From Chamaesiphon minutus PCC 6605 (GTDB lineage: Bacteria; Cyanobacteriota; Cyanobacteriia; Cyanobacteriales; Chamaesiphonaceae): 64,000 nucleotides of DNA. Position numbers and translations under genes: made by a program. This document shows positions 9,231 to 18,503 of this stretch, in pieces. The stretch covers positions 4,476,886 to 4,540,885 of the forward strand of contig NC_019697.1 in assembly GCF_000317145.1 (NCBI RefSeq), in the 5' to 3' direction. A model generated the notes under the pieces. It was not told where the DNA came from. It saw nothing but the letters and a program-made list of their open reading frames with translations, and searched no databases. Position 1 is the stretch's first letter; each line of letters starts with the position of its first letter.

Positions 9231-9899
9231 ATGTCTTACCCTCAAGCTCCATGGCATCTATATGGTACTGCTCTACAATCTTTTCATACGATCGATGTGG
9301 AGAAAGCCAAGCAATTCGTACCGCTCGATTTCGATATCGTTTCTGTGTTACCAGGAAAAACGGTTGGTAGCCTTTATTTGTCTGTTTACGAACCGCATTC
9401 TACACTCCAGTATCACGAGTTAATTGTAGTCCCGGCTTTAGTGCGCTATCGTGGCAAAATTGGAGCTTGGATTTCGCATATATATGTCGATCATCCCCAA
9501 TCTGTTGATGGTGGCAGAAATATTTGGGGACTGCCAAAACAAATGGCTGATTTTACTTGGGACGATCGACATGTGACGGTATCGCATGATAGTCAGATGC
9601 TATGTCAAGTCGATCGATCTTCGATCGAAGTACCACTTTCTTTGTGGCAGAAAATCAGAGTTAGCGCAGATGTCTTTGGCGGTTTAGAGCGTGATGTTTT
9701 AGCTTTTCAAGGAAACCTTTCAGCACAATTGAAATGGAGTCCATTTCGGCTAGATATTCCAGCAGCAAGTCTTTTGGCACCAATTGACTTAGGCGACCCT
9801 TTATTTACAGTTCAATTCGACGAACTGCATCTAAAAGCCAATCAGCCTGCGATCGTCGGTACCGCTCAATCGCTATTGAGTGAAGTAGTTTTGAATTAA
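9231..9899 (+). CDS. Acetoacetate decarboxylase-fold protein
   Basis: A 222-residue protein of the acetoacetate decarboxylase-like superfamily. Supporting segments are YPQAPWHLYGTAL at the N terminus, GSLYLSVYE, ELIVVPALVRYRGKIGAWISHIYVDH (given here in family order) and the characteristic GGRNIWGLPKQMADF. In true decarboxylases a catalytic Lys forms a Schiff base. Here Lys is present in GLPKQ, but the exact catalytic position cannot be assigned by eye, so substrate and activity are uncertain. I prefer the ATG at 9231 because family members begin near MSYP; a GTG at 9219 would add four residues. No operon partner is evident. Confidence 0.8.
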   Translation: MSYPQAPWHLYGTALQSFHTIDVEKAKQFVPLDFDIVSVLPGKTVGSLYLSVYEPHSTLQYHELIVVPALVRYRGKIGAWISHIYVDHPQSVDGGRNIWGLPKQMADFTWDDRHVTVSHDSQMLCQVDRSSIEVPLSLWQKIRVSADVFGGLERDVLAFQGNLSAQLKWSPFRLDIPAASLLAPIDLGDPLFTVQFDELHLKANQPAIVGTAQSLLSEVVLN

Positions 9900-9918
9900 T
9901 AATCTACCATATCCAGCA

Positions 9919-9996
9919 CAAGATCCCCGACTTCTCGTTCGCGTAGTGTCTCGTTGGCGTAGCCTCTCGAAGAGAAGAAAAGAAGTCGGGAATCTT
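9919..9996. repeat. CCCGACTTCT inverted repeat with a GTTGGCGTAGCCT repeat in its loop
   Basis: Outer arms CCCGACTTCT (9926-9935) and AGAAGTCGGG (9981-9990) are perfect, extended by near-matching AGATC/GAATCT flanks. The 45-nt loop contains GTTGGCGTAGCCT (9953-9965) followed by the small hairpin CTCTCGAAGAG. The outer hairpin lies between the convergent ends of two genes and may be a terminator carrying an inserted repeat. Confidence 0.55.
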
Positions 9997-10023
9997 TCTT
10001 CACTAACTAGAAAAGTGGTTTAA

Positions 10024-12492
10024 TTACAATTTAGACTCCAAATGTCGATTACCACCAAAGAAATCTAACCAAGAGCTTACTATCAACCAATGGATAATTA
10101 TTGGAATCCAAATCGAGCCAGTAGTTAGATATGCAATCGTGCAAACTAGCCCTAGCAATCCAGCTAATGTAAGAAATCTCCAGTTCATAAATGTTGGATT
10201 ACCTAACTTATAAAAAGTTAGCGCGTTGAAGGGATGATAGAAGAGAAATAAAATTAGCGATATTAAAGACCAGATCCAAATATTTGGAACTGAAGCTGTC
10301 TCGATCGGGTGAGGAATTAATAACAACCTAAACAGCATCTCTTCTACCAATGCAGGCATAAAGAACAAGGACATCCACGATCGCATCTGCTGCCAAAGTC
10401 TGCTACCTAATTTAGGTGCGAAAGCATGGAAACTTAAAAAACCGGATTTAAATCCGATCGATAAAGCAATAGCTGCATAACTAATTAATAAACACAACCC
10501 CAACAACCATTCCGAGCTACTTGGTATCGTGATTAGTCCCGCCCATATTCTGACAACTAATGTAGCTAAAATTGGGATTTGCCCGAAGAGAATTGTTGGG
10601 GCAATAGGAATAATATCGAGATTGACACCACCCACCTGATAGGTATTTAAAAACCACATCGTCGCACTGCGACTATTAAAAATCTTAGCGATGCCATCCT
10701 GCGCGCCACGCGGTAACATCGTGCGCCAACTGACTAAGCCAGCCAGCGGATTGGTACTACTACTAAACCCTCTAGCTGAATCGATTCCTGCTAATTTGGC
10801 GGCGTTTTGTTGCCAATCTTGACGCACTATTCCCAAAGGTGCGAGGGTAGTTTCTAGCTCCGCACCTAAAGATTGCAACTCCCTGAATCTCAGAGTTTGC
10901 AGGTGCTGGGGATGAGCGGCGAGCCAGGATTGGATCTGCGGTTGTGTGCTGACTTGGCGATTTAATTGGCGAATGGTGATGTAGAGAGCTTGATTGGCAT
11001 CTTGCACACAGGATGTAGCAGGGGTAACGCTAGCGTTTCCGGTACCATCGCCTGCACGATAGCGTGCTGCAAAAATATTTAATTGTCGTTGCAATTCTGT
11101 CAAGGGTGAGAGCTTAATCCCGCCAAAATCATAATCTGCGGTGACAGGGGGATAGCTAATTAGGAGATCCGAAACTGGGCGAGTTCCTAGCCAGCCGCGC
11201 TGGAGATGCCCCATATAAGTCGCCCAATCCTGTTTGCCAGCGATAATACCATTGGGATTGTGAGCATAGACCTGATTGTATTCGACGTTCCACTCCAATT
11301 CGCCTGTAAATGTCGATCGAGTCACATGTGCTATCCCATAAGCAAAATGTCCCGTGACAGTTTGCCACACCCCAGGAGTGTCACCAGTTTTGCCGCCAAT
11401 CCCGCCGAATAAATGGATTAATAATGCGCGATCGCCTAATTGTTCGGTAGGATGTTCGGAGGATAAACCGCGAAATTTGACCTGAGAGAGTTTCCCTTTA
11501 GATTGAGAGATATTTTGCCAATGTTGAGAATTGAGATAGTCTAATTTGGCATTGGTGTCGGTAGTTTCCTGATGGGGTGTAAGCGTAAATAAAGCTCGGG
11601 GTTGAATGGCGGCAACGGTAAATAAATTCTGACGATCGCGATCGCCATAAATATACCACCCCTGACTGCCTGCGGGCGATCGCTCCAAATCGCGAATCGT
11701 ACTGGGCAATAAACCCGATGGCTGTGCTGGCATCTGGGGAATCCGAATCGTCTCCATTTGCCCATTGAAGCTATGGGATTTTAGATTGTAATGTCGGACT
11801 CTAAAATACTCATTTTGGCACCCGGAATTGCCACTGCAAGCGGGCTGACGACTGTTATCGGTGCCGAGAATTTGCACCAATCCAGTGAGGGTACTTGCAA
11901 TCTGGATCGGTTCGCGATCCATCGTCAATATCTGTGCTGTAGAGCCACTTTCGGCATTCAGATTCGCCCCATCGAGCCTGACTAAGACATCATCTTCTGC
12001 TCTAGCACCCGCCAAAGATTGCAGCGCGCCAACAACAAATCTGCCGTTGAGTCGCTGGGGATGTATATTCCCCTGCTGCTGGCTGGCAATCGTACCAGCG
12101 GTAAACTTAATATCGGTAGTAACTTGCCGCGCGTCGGCTGCAATCTTTGACTGTGGTTGCCATGTCAGGCGCAGGGTTTTACCAATCGTCTGGCGTGCTG
12201 TCTCAGGTGCATTTTTAATTTCCACCCATACCCAGTCGCCTGGAGCGGATGTTTTAATGTCTTCTTGACTGGGAAGTATCAATCGCCCGATCCACTCACC
12301 GTTGGGGCGATAATTAAGGTTGGGACTACTATCGCCGATCGATTCTGGCAGATTTAGAGTTGTGGCAATTGTTACGGGTGCGGGTAAATGAGGCGGTAAG
12401 ATATTTGCCAAAATGGCGTTGTGACACCACCATCCCCAACAAATGCCAATGGCACAAGCTCCGATTAGCTGCCAAAATCTCGCCTTCTTCAC
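10024..12492 (-). CDS. Large CPBP-family intramembrane glutamic protease
   Basis: An 822-residue membrane protein. Residues about 7-30 form an N-terminal membrane segment. A long hydrophilic region follows, presumably on the outer side of the membrane. The last about 190 residues contain several membrane helices with the CPBP (Rce1/CAAX-like) motifs: EEMLFR at about 717, the FLFYHP motif about 35 residues later, and the final HWLIV. These Glu and His residues form the active site of Rce1-type proteases. Length is far above the usual 200-300 residues because of the soluble N-terminal region, a pattern seen in cyanobacterial homologues. Substrate unknown. The TPR gene lies 50 nt upstream on the same strand and could be co-transcribed. 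Confidence 0.82.
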   Translation of the reverse strand: MKKARFWQLIGACAIGICWGWWCHNAILANILPPHLPAPVTIATTLNLPESIGDSSPNLNYRPNGEWIGRLILPSQEDIKTSAPGDWVWVEIKNAPETARQTIGKTLRLTWQPQSKIAADARQVTTDIKFTAGTIASQQQGNIHPQRLNGRFVVGALQSLAGARAEDDVLVRLDGANLNAESGSTAQILTMDREPIQIASTLTGLVQILGTDNSRQPACSGNSGCQNEYFRVRHYNLKSHSFNGQMETIRIPQMPAQPSGLLPSTIRDLERSPAGSQGWYIYGDRDRQNLFTVAAIQPRALFTLTPHQETTDTNAKLDYLNSQHWQNISQSKGKLSQVKFRGLSSEHPTEQLGDRALLIHLFGGIGGKTGDTPGVWQTVTGHFAYGIAHVTRSTFTGELEWNVEYNQVYAHNPNGIIAGKQDWATYMGHLQRGWLGTRPVSDLLISYPPVTADYDFGGIKLSPLTELQRQLNIFAARYRAGDGTGNASVTPATSCVQDANQALYITIRQLNRQVSTQPQIQSWLAAHPQHLQTLRFRELQSLGAELETTLAPLGIVRQDWQQNAAKLAGIDSARGFSSSTNPLAGLVSWRTMLPRGAQDGIAKIFNSRSATMWFLNTYQVGGVNLDIIPIAPTILFGQIPILATLVVRIWAGLITIPSSSEWLLGLCLLISYAAIALSIGFKSGFLSFHAFAPKLGSRLWQQMRSWMSLFFMPALVEEMLFRLLLIPHPIETASVPNIWIWSLISLILFLFYHPFNALTFYKLGNPTFMNWRFLTLAGLLGLVCTIAYLTTGSIWIPIIIHWLIVSSWLDFFGGNRHLESKL

Positions 12493-12542
12493 GCCGATTT
12501 ACCGAAATTTACGGATAGGGGATAAAGATCGCCACTTAGCTC

Positions 12543-13013
12543 TTAACTGAGTCTAGCAGTACATTCGAGAATCAGGCGTTGATTTTCGATCGCGTGGGGT
12601 TGAATCTCCAGTGCATTCCGAAATGCCCTAATGGCGGCTGAATAGTTACCCAAAGCCGCATGACACAAGCCCAAACCGTGGAGGGCACCAAAATGGACGG
12701 GATTGAGTTCGAGTACCCGCTCGCAATCGACGATCGCGCGATCGTAATTTTGAGTCATAAACTTGAGTACGGCGCGCCGATTCCAGGCTTCGGCAAAATC
12801 TGGCAGCGCATCTACCAAATCGTCTAAAATTGAAGTAGCAGCAGCGACATTACCTTCAGCTAGCAATCTTTCGCTTTCTTCGATCTGTTCGAGGGGAATT
12901 TTACCTTTTTGCCAGAACCAGATGCTCCAAAGTTGACGCGTAGCGCGTTCTCGAATATTTGGCTCGCTATTTTTTAAATCCAATAATAATTTATCAACTA
13001 AATTTTGATTCAT
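12543..13013 (-). CDS. TPR-repeat protein
   Basis: A 156-residue protein. An N-terminal helical segment (residues 1-45) is followed by about three tetratricopeptide repeats, the clearest being AWNRRAVLKFMTQNYDRAI and ALHGLGLCHAALGNYSAAI with the usual 34-residue spacing. TPRs are protein-binding scaffolds; no partner is indicated. It ends 50 nt before the CPBP protease gene on the same strand, so the two may form an operon and the TPR protein may assist the protease, but that is inference from spacing only. The 269-nt gap upstream contains a fragment of the repeat mosaic. Confidence 0.8.
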   Translation of the reverse strand: MNQNLVDKLLLDLKNSEPNIRERATRQLWSIWFWQKGKIPLEQIEESERLLAEGNVAAATSILDDLVDALPDFAEAWNRRAVLKFMTQNYDRAIVDCERVLELNPVHFGALHGLGLCHAALGNYSAAIRAFRNALEIQPHAIENQRLILECTARLS

Positions 13014-13186
13014 AGCATCGTTGCGGCAAATTATTCAACTCTTAACATGGATATTAGCAGAGTCACATATATCTAAAAGCTCTACTGCTATTGTCAATTA
13101 AGACAACATAGTACCAGTTGTTGTCCTCCATGCCCTTTCAGTATAATAGAGATAAGCACGGCGATCCAATATTTCACAATCGTCTA

Positions 13187-13225
13187 TCTTGTCTCTTTTC
13201 CACGGTCGGGTTTCCCGGCTAGAAA
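13187..13225 (+). repeat. Short fragment of the repeat mosaic
   Basis: The string TGTCTCTTTTCCACGGTCGG followed by GTTTCCCGGCTAG shares blocks with 15500-15570 (TTGTCTCTTTTCC) and with 23611-23631 (GGTCGGGAAACCCGACC). It lies in the otherwise featureless gap before the M48 peptidase gene. Confidence 0.45.
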
Positions 13226-13282
13226 GAGCTAATGCCATTGTTGGTTTCTTCCGATCGGAACATACTATAATTTATCATCTAC

Positions 13283-14236
13283 ATGGCTACTTATCCAGGT
13301 ATTTCGAGCGAAGCTTTCAAACATCCACTCGATCTGCAAGCCGAGCAAGCTCTGCGGAGCGTTCCCGGTTTTAATTTAGTGGCAAGCAAATTTGTTGAAT
13401 TTCTGTACGAGCGGCCTCAACTAGTATACCTAATGGGTAATAGTATTAGAGTCGGCCCTCGGCAATATGCGACGATTTATGGCATGTTTCGGGAGTGCGT
13501 TCGCGATTTAGATATTTATCCAGAGCCAGCCTTATTTATCAGTCAAAATCCCCAAGTTAACAGCTATGCGATGGGACAAGAAAATCCATACATCGTCATC
13601 AATACTGGTTTGTTAGACTTGCTAGACGAGGATGAAATCAAAACTGTCATCGCTCACGAACTAGGGCATATTAAATGTGGGCATACCATCTTAATTCAAA
13701 TGGCAATGTGGGTGATGAATGCAGCTTCCATCATCGGTGAGATGACATTTGGGCTGGGAAATATCGTCAGTAATGGGCTAATTGTTGCTTTTTATGAATG
13801 GCGGCGCAAAGCCGAATTATCATCCGATCGAGCGGCACTATTAGTGATGGAAAATCCGCGCACGGTCATGACGACGATGATGAAAATTGCGGGTGGTAGT
13901 AGTAAATTTGTCGATGAATGTAGTCTCGAAGAATTTATCAAACAATCTGAAAATTATCGCAATCTGGATGAAGATGGACTCAATCAAGTCTACAAAGCAT
14001 TGATGTACGTTGGTGTCAATGGAATGCTCAGTCATCCCTTTCCCGTCGAACGCATTCATTATCTGCAAGAGTGGACGAATTCGAGCGAGTATCAAGATAT
14101 TCGGCGTGGAAATTATCAACGAGTGAGTGTCGAAACTGCCAGCACCACCCCTACCACAACTGAAGCCGAACGCCTACAAAAAGAGATAGATAGACTACAA
14201 CAAGAAATCGAAAGACAGAGAGATCGCGATCGGTAG
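13283..14236 (+). CDS. M48-family zinc metallopeptidase
   Basis: A 317-residue HtpX/Ste24-like metallopeptidase. The zinc site is complete: H125-E126-L-G-H129 in VIAHELGHIKCGH and the third ligand E178 in KAELSSDRA, with D182 at the usual place. The hydrophobic stretch around residues 140-170 may touch the membrane, but there are no clear HtpX-like N-terminal helices, so it is likely soluble or peripheral. The C terminus (about 280-317) is a highly charged coiled coil with EIDRLQQEIERQ. Family members act in protein quality control. Start at 13283 gives the family N terminus MATYPGISSEAF. Confidence 0.9.
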   Translation: MATYPGISSEAFKHPLDLQAEQALRSVPGFNLVASKFVEFLYERPQLVYLMGNSIRVGPRQYATIYGMFRECVRDLDIYPEPALFISQNPQVNSYAMGQENPYIVINTGLLDLLDEDEIKTVIAHELGHIKCGHTILIQMAMWVMNAASIIGEMTFGLGNIVSNGLIVAFYEWRRKAELSSDRAALLVMENPRTVMTTMMKIAGGSSKFVDECSLEEFIKQSENYRNLDEDGLNQVYKALMYVGVNGMLSHPFPVERIHYLQEWTNSSEYQDIRRGNYQRVSVETASTTPTTTEAERLQKEIDRLQQEIERQRDRDR

Positions 14237-14333
14237 TTGCGCTAGACTATAGATCTATTTGTGTATTGCAGTTATCGTCAATTTTAAGCTGACAAACTGT
14301 GATGAATAAAGAAATCTATCATGTCAGAAATTA

Positions 14334-15407
14334 ATGATCTCTCAGACTGAATATCTCAAGGTATTGCGCCCGCTCCTCCCCGAAATAGCTTTCAAAAAAA
14401 ATTCCAATAAACTATTTATTCTCGCCATCAATTTCCTAATATTAGGACTCGGTTGGGCGATCGCAAGATATTTAGATCGATGGTCGATCGGCTACTTATG
14501 GTTGTATTTACCATTAAGTATCATTATGGGTAATAGTATTGTAATCTGCTTGTTTGCCGCCCATGACTCGATGCATGGTAGTACTATCAAACAACCTGTC
14601 TTAAGATACATCATCAGTTTCTTGGCATTGGCTCTACTGTGGATGCCACCAACCCTGTGGAAATCCGTCCACAATCACAAACATCATACCGAAACTAATG
14701 CCATTGGCGATCCCGATCGCATGTATCTAGTCGGGCAAAATGATACGTGGGGAAAATGGATTCAAGATCTATTCGTGCCCTCTTCCGGCGTAAATTGGGC
14801 TTTCTTAATTTTAGGGATGGCAACATCATGGGTAGTGCATACTTTTCGCCACATTAGTTCGATTTTGCTATTCAATCGCGATGATGTCGATTATGTCCCC
14901 GCTCCCGTCGTAGTCAGTACGCAAAAACGCCGTAAGATCGCAATCGAATTAGTAGCAATTGCCCTGGTACATTTAAGTATTTTAGCCGTACTCAAGTTCG
15001 ATATTGTTGCAATTATCTTAGCATACATATTGCCTTTGGCTCTTGGCTATGCAGGTGTAATGTTTTACATTTATACTAATCATTTCTTGTGCCCAATGAC
15101 TGATGTTAACGATCCATTAGTTAATAGTGTATCGTTAAAAATGCCCAAGATTTTTGATTTATTGCACTTTAATTTCTCATATCACACAGAACATCATTTA
15201 TTTCCAAGCATCAATTCTGATTACTATCCGTTGGTTCAACAATTATTGCAAACTTACTATCCAGAATCTTATAATCTCATTCCAGTTAGCGAAGCATGGC
15301 GATTATTGATGGTAACACCCAGACATTATCGGGATGAAGTCACATTAACAGATAAATTCGATCGCGAGTCGGTAATTTGTCCTTGTGCGGTTGGTGTTAA
15401 AAATTGA
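14334..15407 (+). CDS. Membrane fatty acid desaturase-family protein
   Basis: A 357-residue di-iron membrane protein. The three histidine boxes are intact: HDSMH (about residue 77), HNHKHH (about 113) and HTEHH (about 284), with hydrophobic spans between them. This is the arrangement of acyl-lipid desaturases and carotenoid ketolases/hydroxylases. Overall resemblance is to the fatty acid desaturase family, but the regiospecificity cannot be read from the sequence, and it is not an obvious DesA, DesB or DesC. A 9-codon reading frame (14321-14350) overlaps the start in another frame; I do not treat it as real. A repeat mosaic follows 43 nt after the stop. Confidence 0.85.
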   Translation: MISQTEYLKVLRPLLPEIAFKKNSNKLFILAINFLILGLGWAIARYLDRWSIGYLWLYLPLSIIMGNSIVICLFAAHDSMHGSTIKQPVLRYIISFLALALLWMPPTLWKSVHNHKHHTETNAIGDPDRMYLVGQNDTWGKWIQDLFVPSSGVNWAFLILGMATSWVVHTFRHISSILLFNRDDVDYVPAPVVVSTQKRRKIAIELVAIALVHLSILAVLKFDIVAIILAYILPLALGYAGVMFYIYTNHFLCPMTDVNDPLVNSVSLKMPKIFDLLHFNFSYHTEHHLFPSINSDYYPLVQQLLQTYYPESYNLIPVSEAWRLLMVTPRHYRDEVTLTDKFDRESVICPCAVGVKN

Positions 15408-15720
15408 CGTACTCCCCGAGTCGCCGCTAATGATGTAAATTCCGCTGTCTTGGCGCGCTTGCTTGGTGCAACACATGCGGAGGAGCGGCTCGCTCTCTTG
15501 TCTCTTTTCCATAATCGTGGAACCGACCGGAACGGCGCAGTATGGGCGGGTTTCCCGCTCATACAAATGCGACAATACAAAGAGACGCTCCCGACCATGG
15601 AAGCGAGACAACGACTAATTATGCGGAGAGTGGAGGAGCATATAACTTCGTCAAGACAAGACAAACCTCCGCCAGCCCTGCTCTTTCCAATAGAGGTCAC
15701 TCAGGGTGAATTTATTGACA
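15408..15720. repeat. Intergenic repeat mosaic E1
   Basis: This 313-nt gap has no gene. It is built of blocks shared with 23565-23840: GCTTGCTTGGTGCAACACATG (15457-15477), GGGCGGGTTTCCCG plus CATACAA (15543-15567), CCCGACCATGGA (15590-15601, inverted in the other copy) and GCGGAGAGTGGAGGAGCAT (15622-15640, inverted there). Several overlapping frames are open through it, but their peptides come from the repeats and look like no protein. Confidence 0.6.
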
Positions 15721-17565
15721 CTAGCCAGTAAATAACTCACAGGCAATATATACAGATGTAAACTGCACCGATTCTAATAACTTCGCCCAGCCCCAATCAT
15801 CGATTTGGGTACGACATTCCTGGTGCTGTTGTTGCAATATTTGTAAAGCTTCTGGCTGTGGATGTGTGTTTAGATCTGACGGTAGTGGGACTAACGCAGT
15901 TAGCATATCGATCGCAACTTGAGTTAAAATTTCAGCGATCGCATTAGCTCCAACTAAATCGCCACCTTTGACTAACTTATTCTTCTTGGCAACCACCTGA
16001 CAAGCCTCTCTAATCGCCTGTGCTGCTGCTTGTTTCTTATCGACATCATTTAGAGCCAATTGAGGAAAATAACGCTCGATCGAGTCCCATTCTGGGCGGA
16101 GATTGCGAATTAATAACTCGACAGTATGTAAATAGATACCTAAGTCGATAATTAAATCGGTAGCTTTTGCCTGTCTGGCCAAAAATAGCCCACCTGCCAA
16201 TACTAATTGCGGACAACTATAATTAAAAGCATCGCCAACATTTCCCCATTTTTGATATAAATCAGCCGTACTTAATTGTTGATAGTTAGGATTGACCTGT
16301 AGTGATAAACTTACCGGGAAATAACTAGCAATTAGATCGACATTTAGTGCGTCGGTAAGGAGTTGAGTACGTGTATAGTGATGTCTTTCGGCTATATTCA
16401 CCTTCTGACTATTCAGCCGATCGAGAATTTTTTCGCCATAGGTATGCGGTTCGATACCGATACTCAGATCGGCCAAAGGTTTCTCTTCGATCGCGATCCG
16501 CCGATACAATTCCCCAAATCGATCGCCGCCCTGAGTCAAGGCAATCAATGGAATTGGATAGTTGTGTTTATCATCATCTGGCAGTGGAAATTCGTCACCC
16601 CACATTGTAAATAATAGCGGCGGACTCCAATATTCATTTTGTAATTCTCTAGCGATCGATTGAATTGCGACTGGACTCCAAGCAGATTCACTCACATGAG
16701 TACCCACATCTTGAATCTCCACATCCCAACAATAAGCTAACAACTCATCGGCGACGCCCAAGGGATAAGGTAATCCCGCCATCTGCCCGATATGAGTATT
16801 CACATCGATATATAAATCTCGCTTGGGGAGAGCTTTTTTCATCTCCCGATCTCGCTCGGCAATTCGATTGAGTAATTCCTTTCGTTCTTGTGATTTAAAA
16901 AACCACAACGGATATAATGAACCGATTGCTGTAGTAACAACTTGAACGTATCGATCGCTATCGAGGTAAATAATCCGCTGAATCAACGACTCCCGATCTA
17001 ACCCCGTCATTTCTACTCGCGGTGGCGTAATTCCTACCCACAAATCTTTAATTTCTACCAGACTATTTTTACTACTAAAACTTTCCCACCCACCATTGAG
17101 CGCGACGAGTTGCAGTGCATAATTGCCCCACTGTTCCAGATAGCGATCGTACTTACTATCCTTCTTCCCCCGTCTAGCTTCAGGTTCCAGCGTTTTGTGA
17201 CGATCGATCGCCAGATCCAATAACTTATTCAACCGCTGCAACAAGTTATTCGGCGCATCCAAACCATAAAAACTCCGACACTGATAAATAGAATTCAGCG
17301 GACTTTCACCTTTATCTACCGACTTTCCACAAAACCAAATTTCCCATGCCTTCTTACTCAAGCCAACCACTGGCTCGCGCTCTACTTCCCCCGTCGGCTT
17401 GGCAAATAAATTATCCAATTGCAAATCTGCCACCAACTGCTTGACAGGATAGCGATGCTCTTTGCCCTCCAGTTCTCTTAATTGTGCCAATACCACCATC
17501 CACCGCAGATGATCTGCCAGTAATTTGGGGACTTGCATTGACTGGCTTTTCTTGCTAGTAATCAT
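15721..17565 (-). CDS. Unrecognised 614-residue protein
   Basis: A long open frame with normal codon use that I cannot assign. It is soluble-looking and largely helical at both ends: residues about 1-130 contain VLAQLRELEGKEHRYP and NLLQRLNKLLDLA, and the last 150 residues are rich in Ala/Leu with IREACQVVAKKNKLVKGG. The middle has a WFCGKS motif (about 82), RDLYIDVNTHIGQMAGLPYP (about 248) and PPLLFTMWGDEFPLPDDD (about 320), acidic and aromatic-rich stretches that would suit an active site or interface, but this is speculation. No signal peptide or membrane span is seen. Length and conservation of long motifs argue for a real gene. It is isolated between a repeat mosaic and a G-rich simple repeat. 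Confidence 0.8.
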   Translation of the reverse strand: MITSKKSQSMQVPKLLADHLRWMVVLAQLRELEGKEHRYPVKQLVADLQLDNLFAKPTGEVEREPVVGLSKKAWEIWFCGKSVDKGESPLNSIYQCRSFYGLDAPNNLLQRLNKLLDLAIDRHKTLEPEARRGKKDSKYDRYLEQWGNYALQLVALNGGWESFSSKNSLVEIKDLWVGITPPRVEMTGLDRESLIQRIIYLDSDRYVQVVTTAIGSLYPLWFFKSQERKELLNRIAERDREMKKALPKRDLYIDVNTHIGQMAGLPYPLGVADELLAYCWDVEIQDVGTHVSESAWSPVAIQSIARELQNEYWSPPLLFTMWGDEFPLPDDDKHNYPIPLIALTQGGDRFGELYRRIAIEEKPLADLSIGIEPHTYGEKILDRLNSQKVNIAERHHYTRTQLLTDALNVDLIASYFPVSLSLQVNPNYQQLSTADLYQKWGNVGDAFNYSCPQLVLAGGLFLARQAKATDLIIDLGIYLHTVELLIRNLRPEWDSIERYFPQLALNDVDKKQAAAQAIREACQVVAKKNKLVKGGDLVGANAIAEILTQVAIDMLTALVPLPSDLNTHPQPEALQILQQQHQECRTQIDDWGWAKLLESVQFTSVYIACELFTG

Positions 17566-17568
17566 GAT

Positions 17569-17613
17569 GGAGGTGGGAGTTGGGAGCGAGGAGTTGGGAG
17601 CGGGGAGTTGGGA
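17569..17613 (+). repeat. G-rich simple repeat upstream of the 614-aa gene
   Basis: The plus strand carries GGGAGTTGGGAG and variants (GAGGAGTTGGGAGCGGGGAG). The same unit occurs at 22016-22031 and inside priA near 57815-57900. Runs of three or four G could form a quadruplex. Confidence 0.5.
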
Positions 17614-17672
17614 TATATAATTGTCGATCGAAATAAAAGATCGTATCTAAAATTGGCAAAGCCTTAATATAG

Positions 17673-18083
17673 ATGCTTATGAATGCTGACATACATGTGT
17701 TTGTCTACGGTACGCTCAAACCGGGCGAGGCTAATTTCGATCGCTATTGCCGCAATAAAGTCATTACCAGCCACCGCGCCTATATTAATGGAGACTTGTA
17801 TCACCTACCCACTTGCGGCTATCCAGGAGCGACTCATGGCACCAACAAAGTACAAGGTTTCGTCCTCTCCTTTAATAACTCAGCAATCCTCATCGACTTA
17901 GACGAACTCGAAGACTACGATCCGCAACGACAGCCAGCAGAGAACGATTATACCCGCGAATTAGTCACAACACACACACCCGATCGAATTCTCCAAATCT
18001 CAGCCTGGGCATATTTTATGACCCCACAGCAAATTTACCAACTAAACGGCATCCTCATTCCCGACGGATGGTGGGAGGGTTAA
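17673..18083 (+). CDS. Gamma-glutamylcyclotransferase-fold (AIG2-like) protein
   Basis: A 136-residue protein with the GGCT/AIG2 signature at the N terminus, VFVYGTLKPGEANF, and the acidic DELEDYDPQ segment in which the Glu corresponds to the family's general acid/base. Enzymes of this fold cyclise gamma-glutamyl or similar amides; the substrate here is unknown. ATG codons at 17673 and 17679 are both possible starts. It precedes rpoZ by about 95 nt on the same strand. Confidence 0.87.
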   Translation: MLMNADIHVFVYGTLKPGEANFDRYCRNKVITSHRAYINGDLYHLPTCGYPGATHGTNKVQGFVLSFNNSAILIDLDELEDYDPQRQPAENDYTRELVTTHTPDRILQISAWAYFMTPQQIYQLNGILIPDGWWEG

Positions 18084-18177
18084 GCGGGATAACCGCAAGA
18101 GCGATCGACCCACTCTAGCCGACAAGTCGATCGGTCGGGTACACTAGAAAAGGACTGCACCTGTATTAGGAGTAAAT

Positions 18178-18414
18178 ATGATTCAACGTCGTTCGCATTC
18201 CCATTTTGACTCGATCCAAATTGCCTATCGAGCCGAGGAACTGATTGGCGCAGCTTCTAATCGCTATAAAATTACCGTCCAAGTCGCAAATCGAGCCAAA
18301 AAGCGTCATCGCTATGAATCCGATAATATTGATGACCCCTCAATTAAACCCGTCATGCGCGCCATTATCGAGATGTCTGACGAACTAACTCAGCCAGAGA
18401 TCCTGGGAGACTAG
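18178..18414 (+). CDS. rpoZ: RNA polymerase omega subunit
   Basis: A 78-residue protein matching cyanobacterial omega: [30 protein letters not shown] and the C-terminal [16 protein letters not shown]. Omega is a small assembly factor of RNA polymerase that clasps the beta' subunit, and in cyanobacteria it influences sigma factor recruitment. AGGAG lies about 6 nt before the ATG (18168-18172). A T-tailed hairpin follows 24 nt after the stop. Confidence 0.95.
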   Translation: MIQRRSHSHFDSIQIAYRAEELIGAASNRYKITVQVANRAKKRHRYESDNIDDPSIKPVMRAIIEMSDELTQPEILGD

Positions 18415-18438
18415 ATCCATCATCTGGGCTAAAATTTT

Positions 18439-18476
18439 AGGGGCAGTTCATCAACTTGAATTGCCCCTTGTTTTTG
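18439..18476 (+). terminator. Rho-independent-type terminator after rpoZ
   Basis: A 12-bp stem, AGGGGCAGTTCA / TGAATTGCCCCT with one G-U pair and a 6-nt loop, followed by TGTTTTTG. This is the best classical terminator among the GGGGCA hairpins of the window. Confidence 0.72.
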
Positions 18477-18503
18477 CCTACTATTGGCTGACATCCAAAT
18501 TAC

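Noticed and set aside
14321-14350. Nine-codon frame overlapping the desaturase start
   Set aside because: No ribosome-binding site better than the main one and no meaning in its peptide; likely chance.
15450-15731. Open frame of 93 codons through repeat mosaic E1
   Set aside because: The peptide comes from dispersed DNA repeats that are open in several frames and orientations; no protein character.
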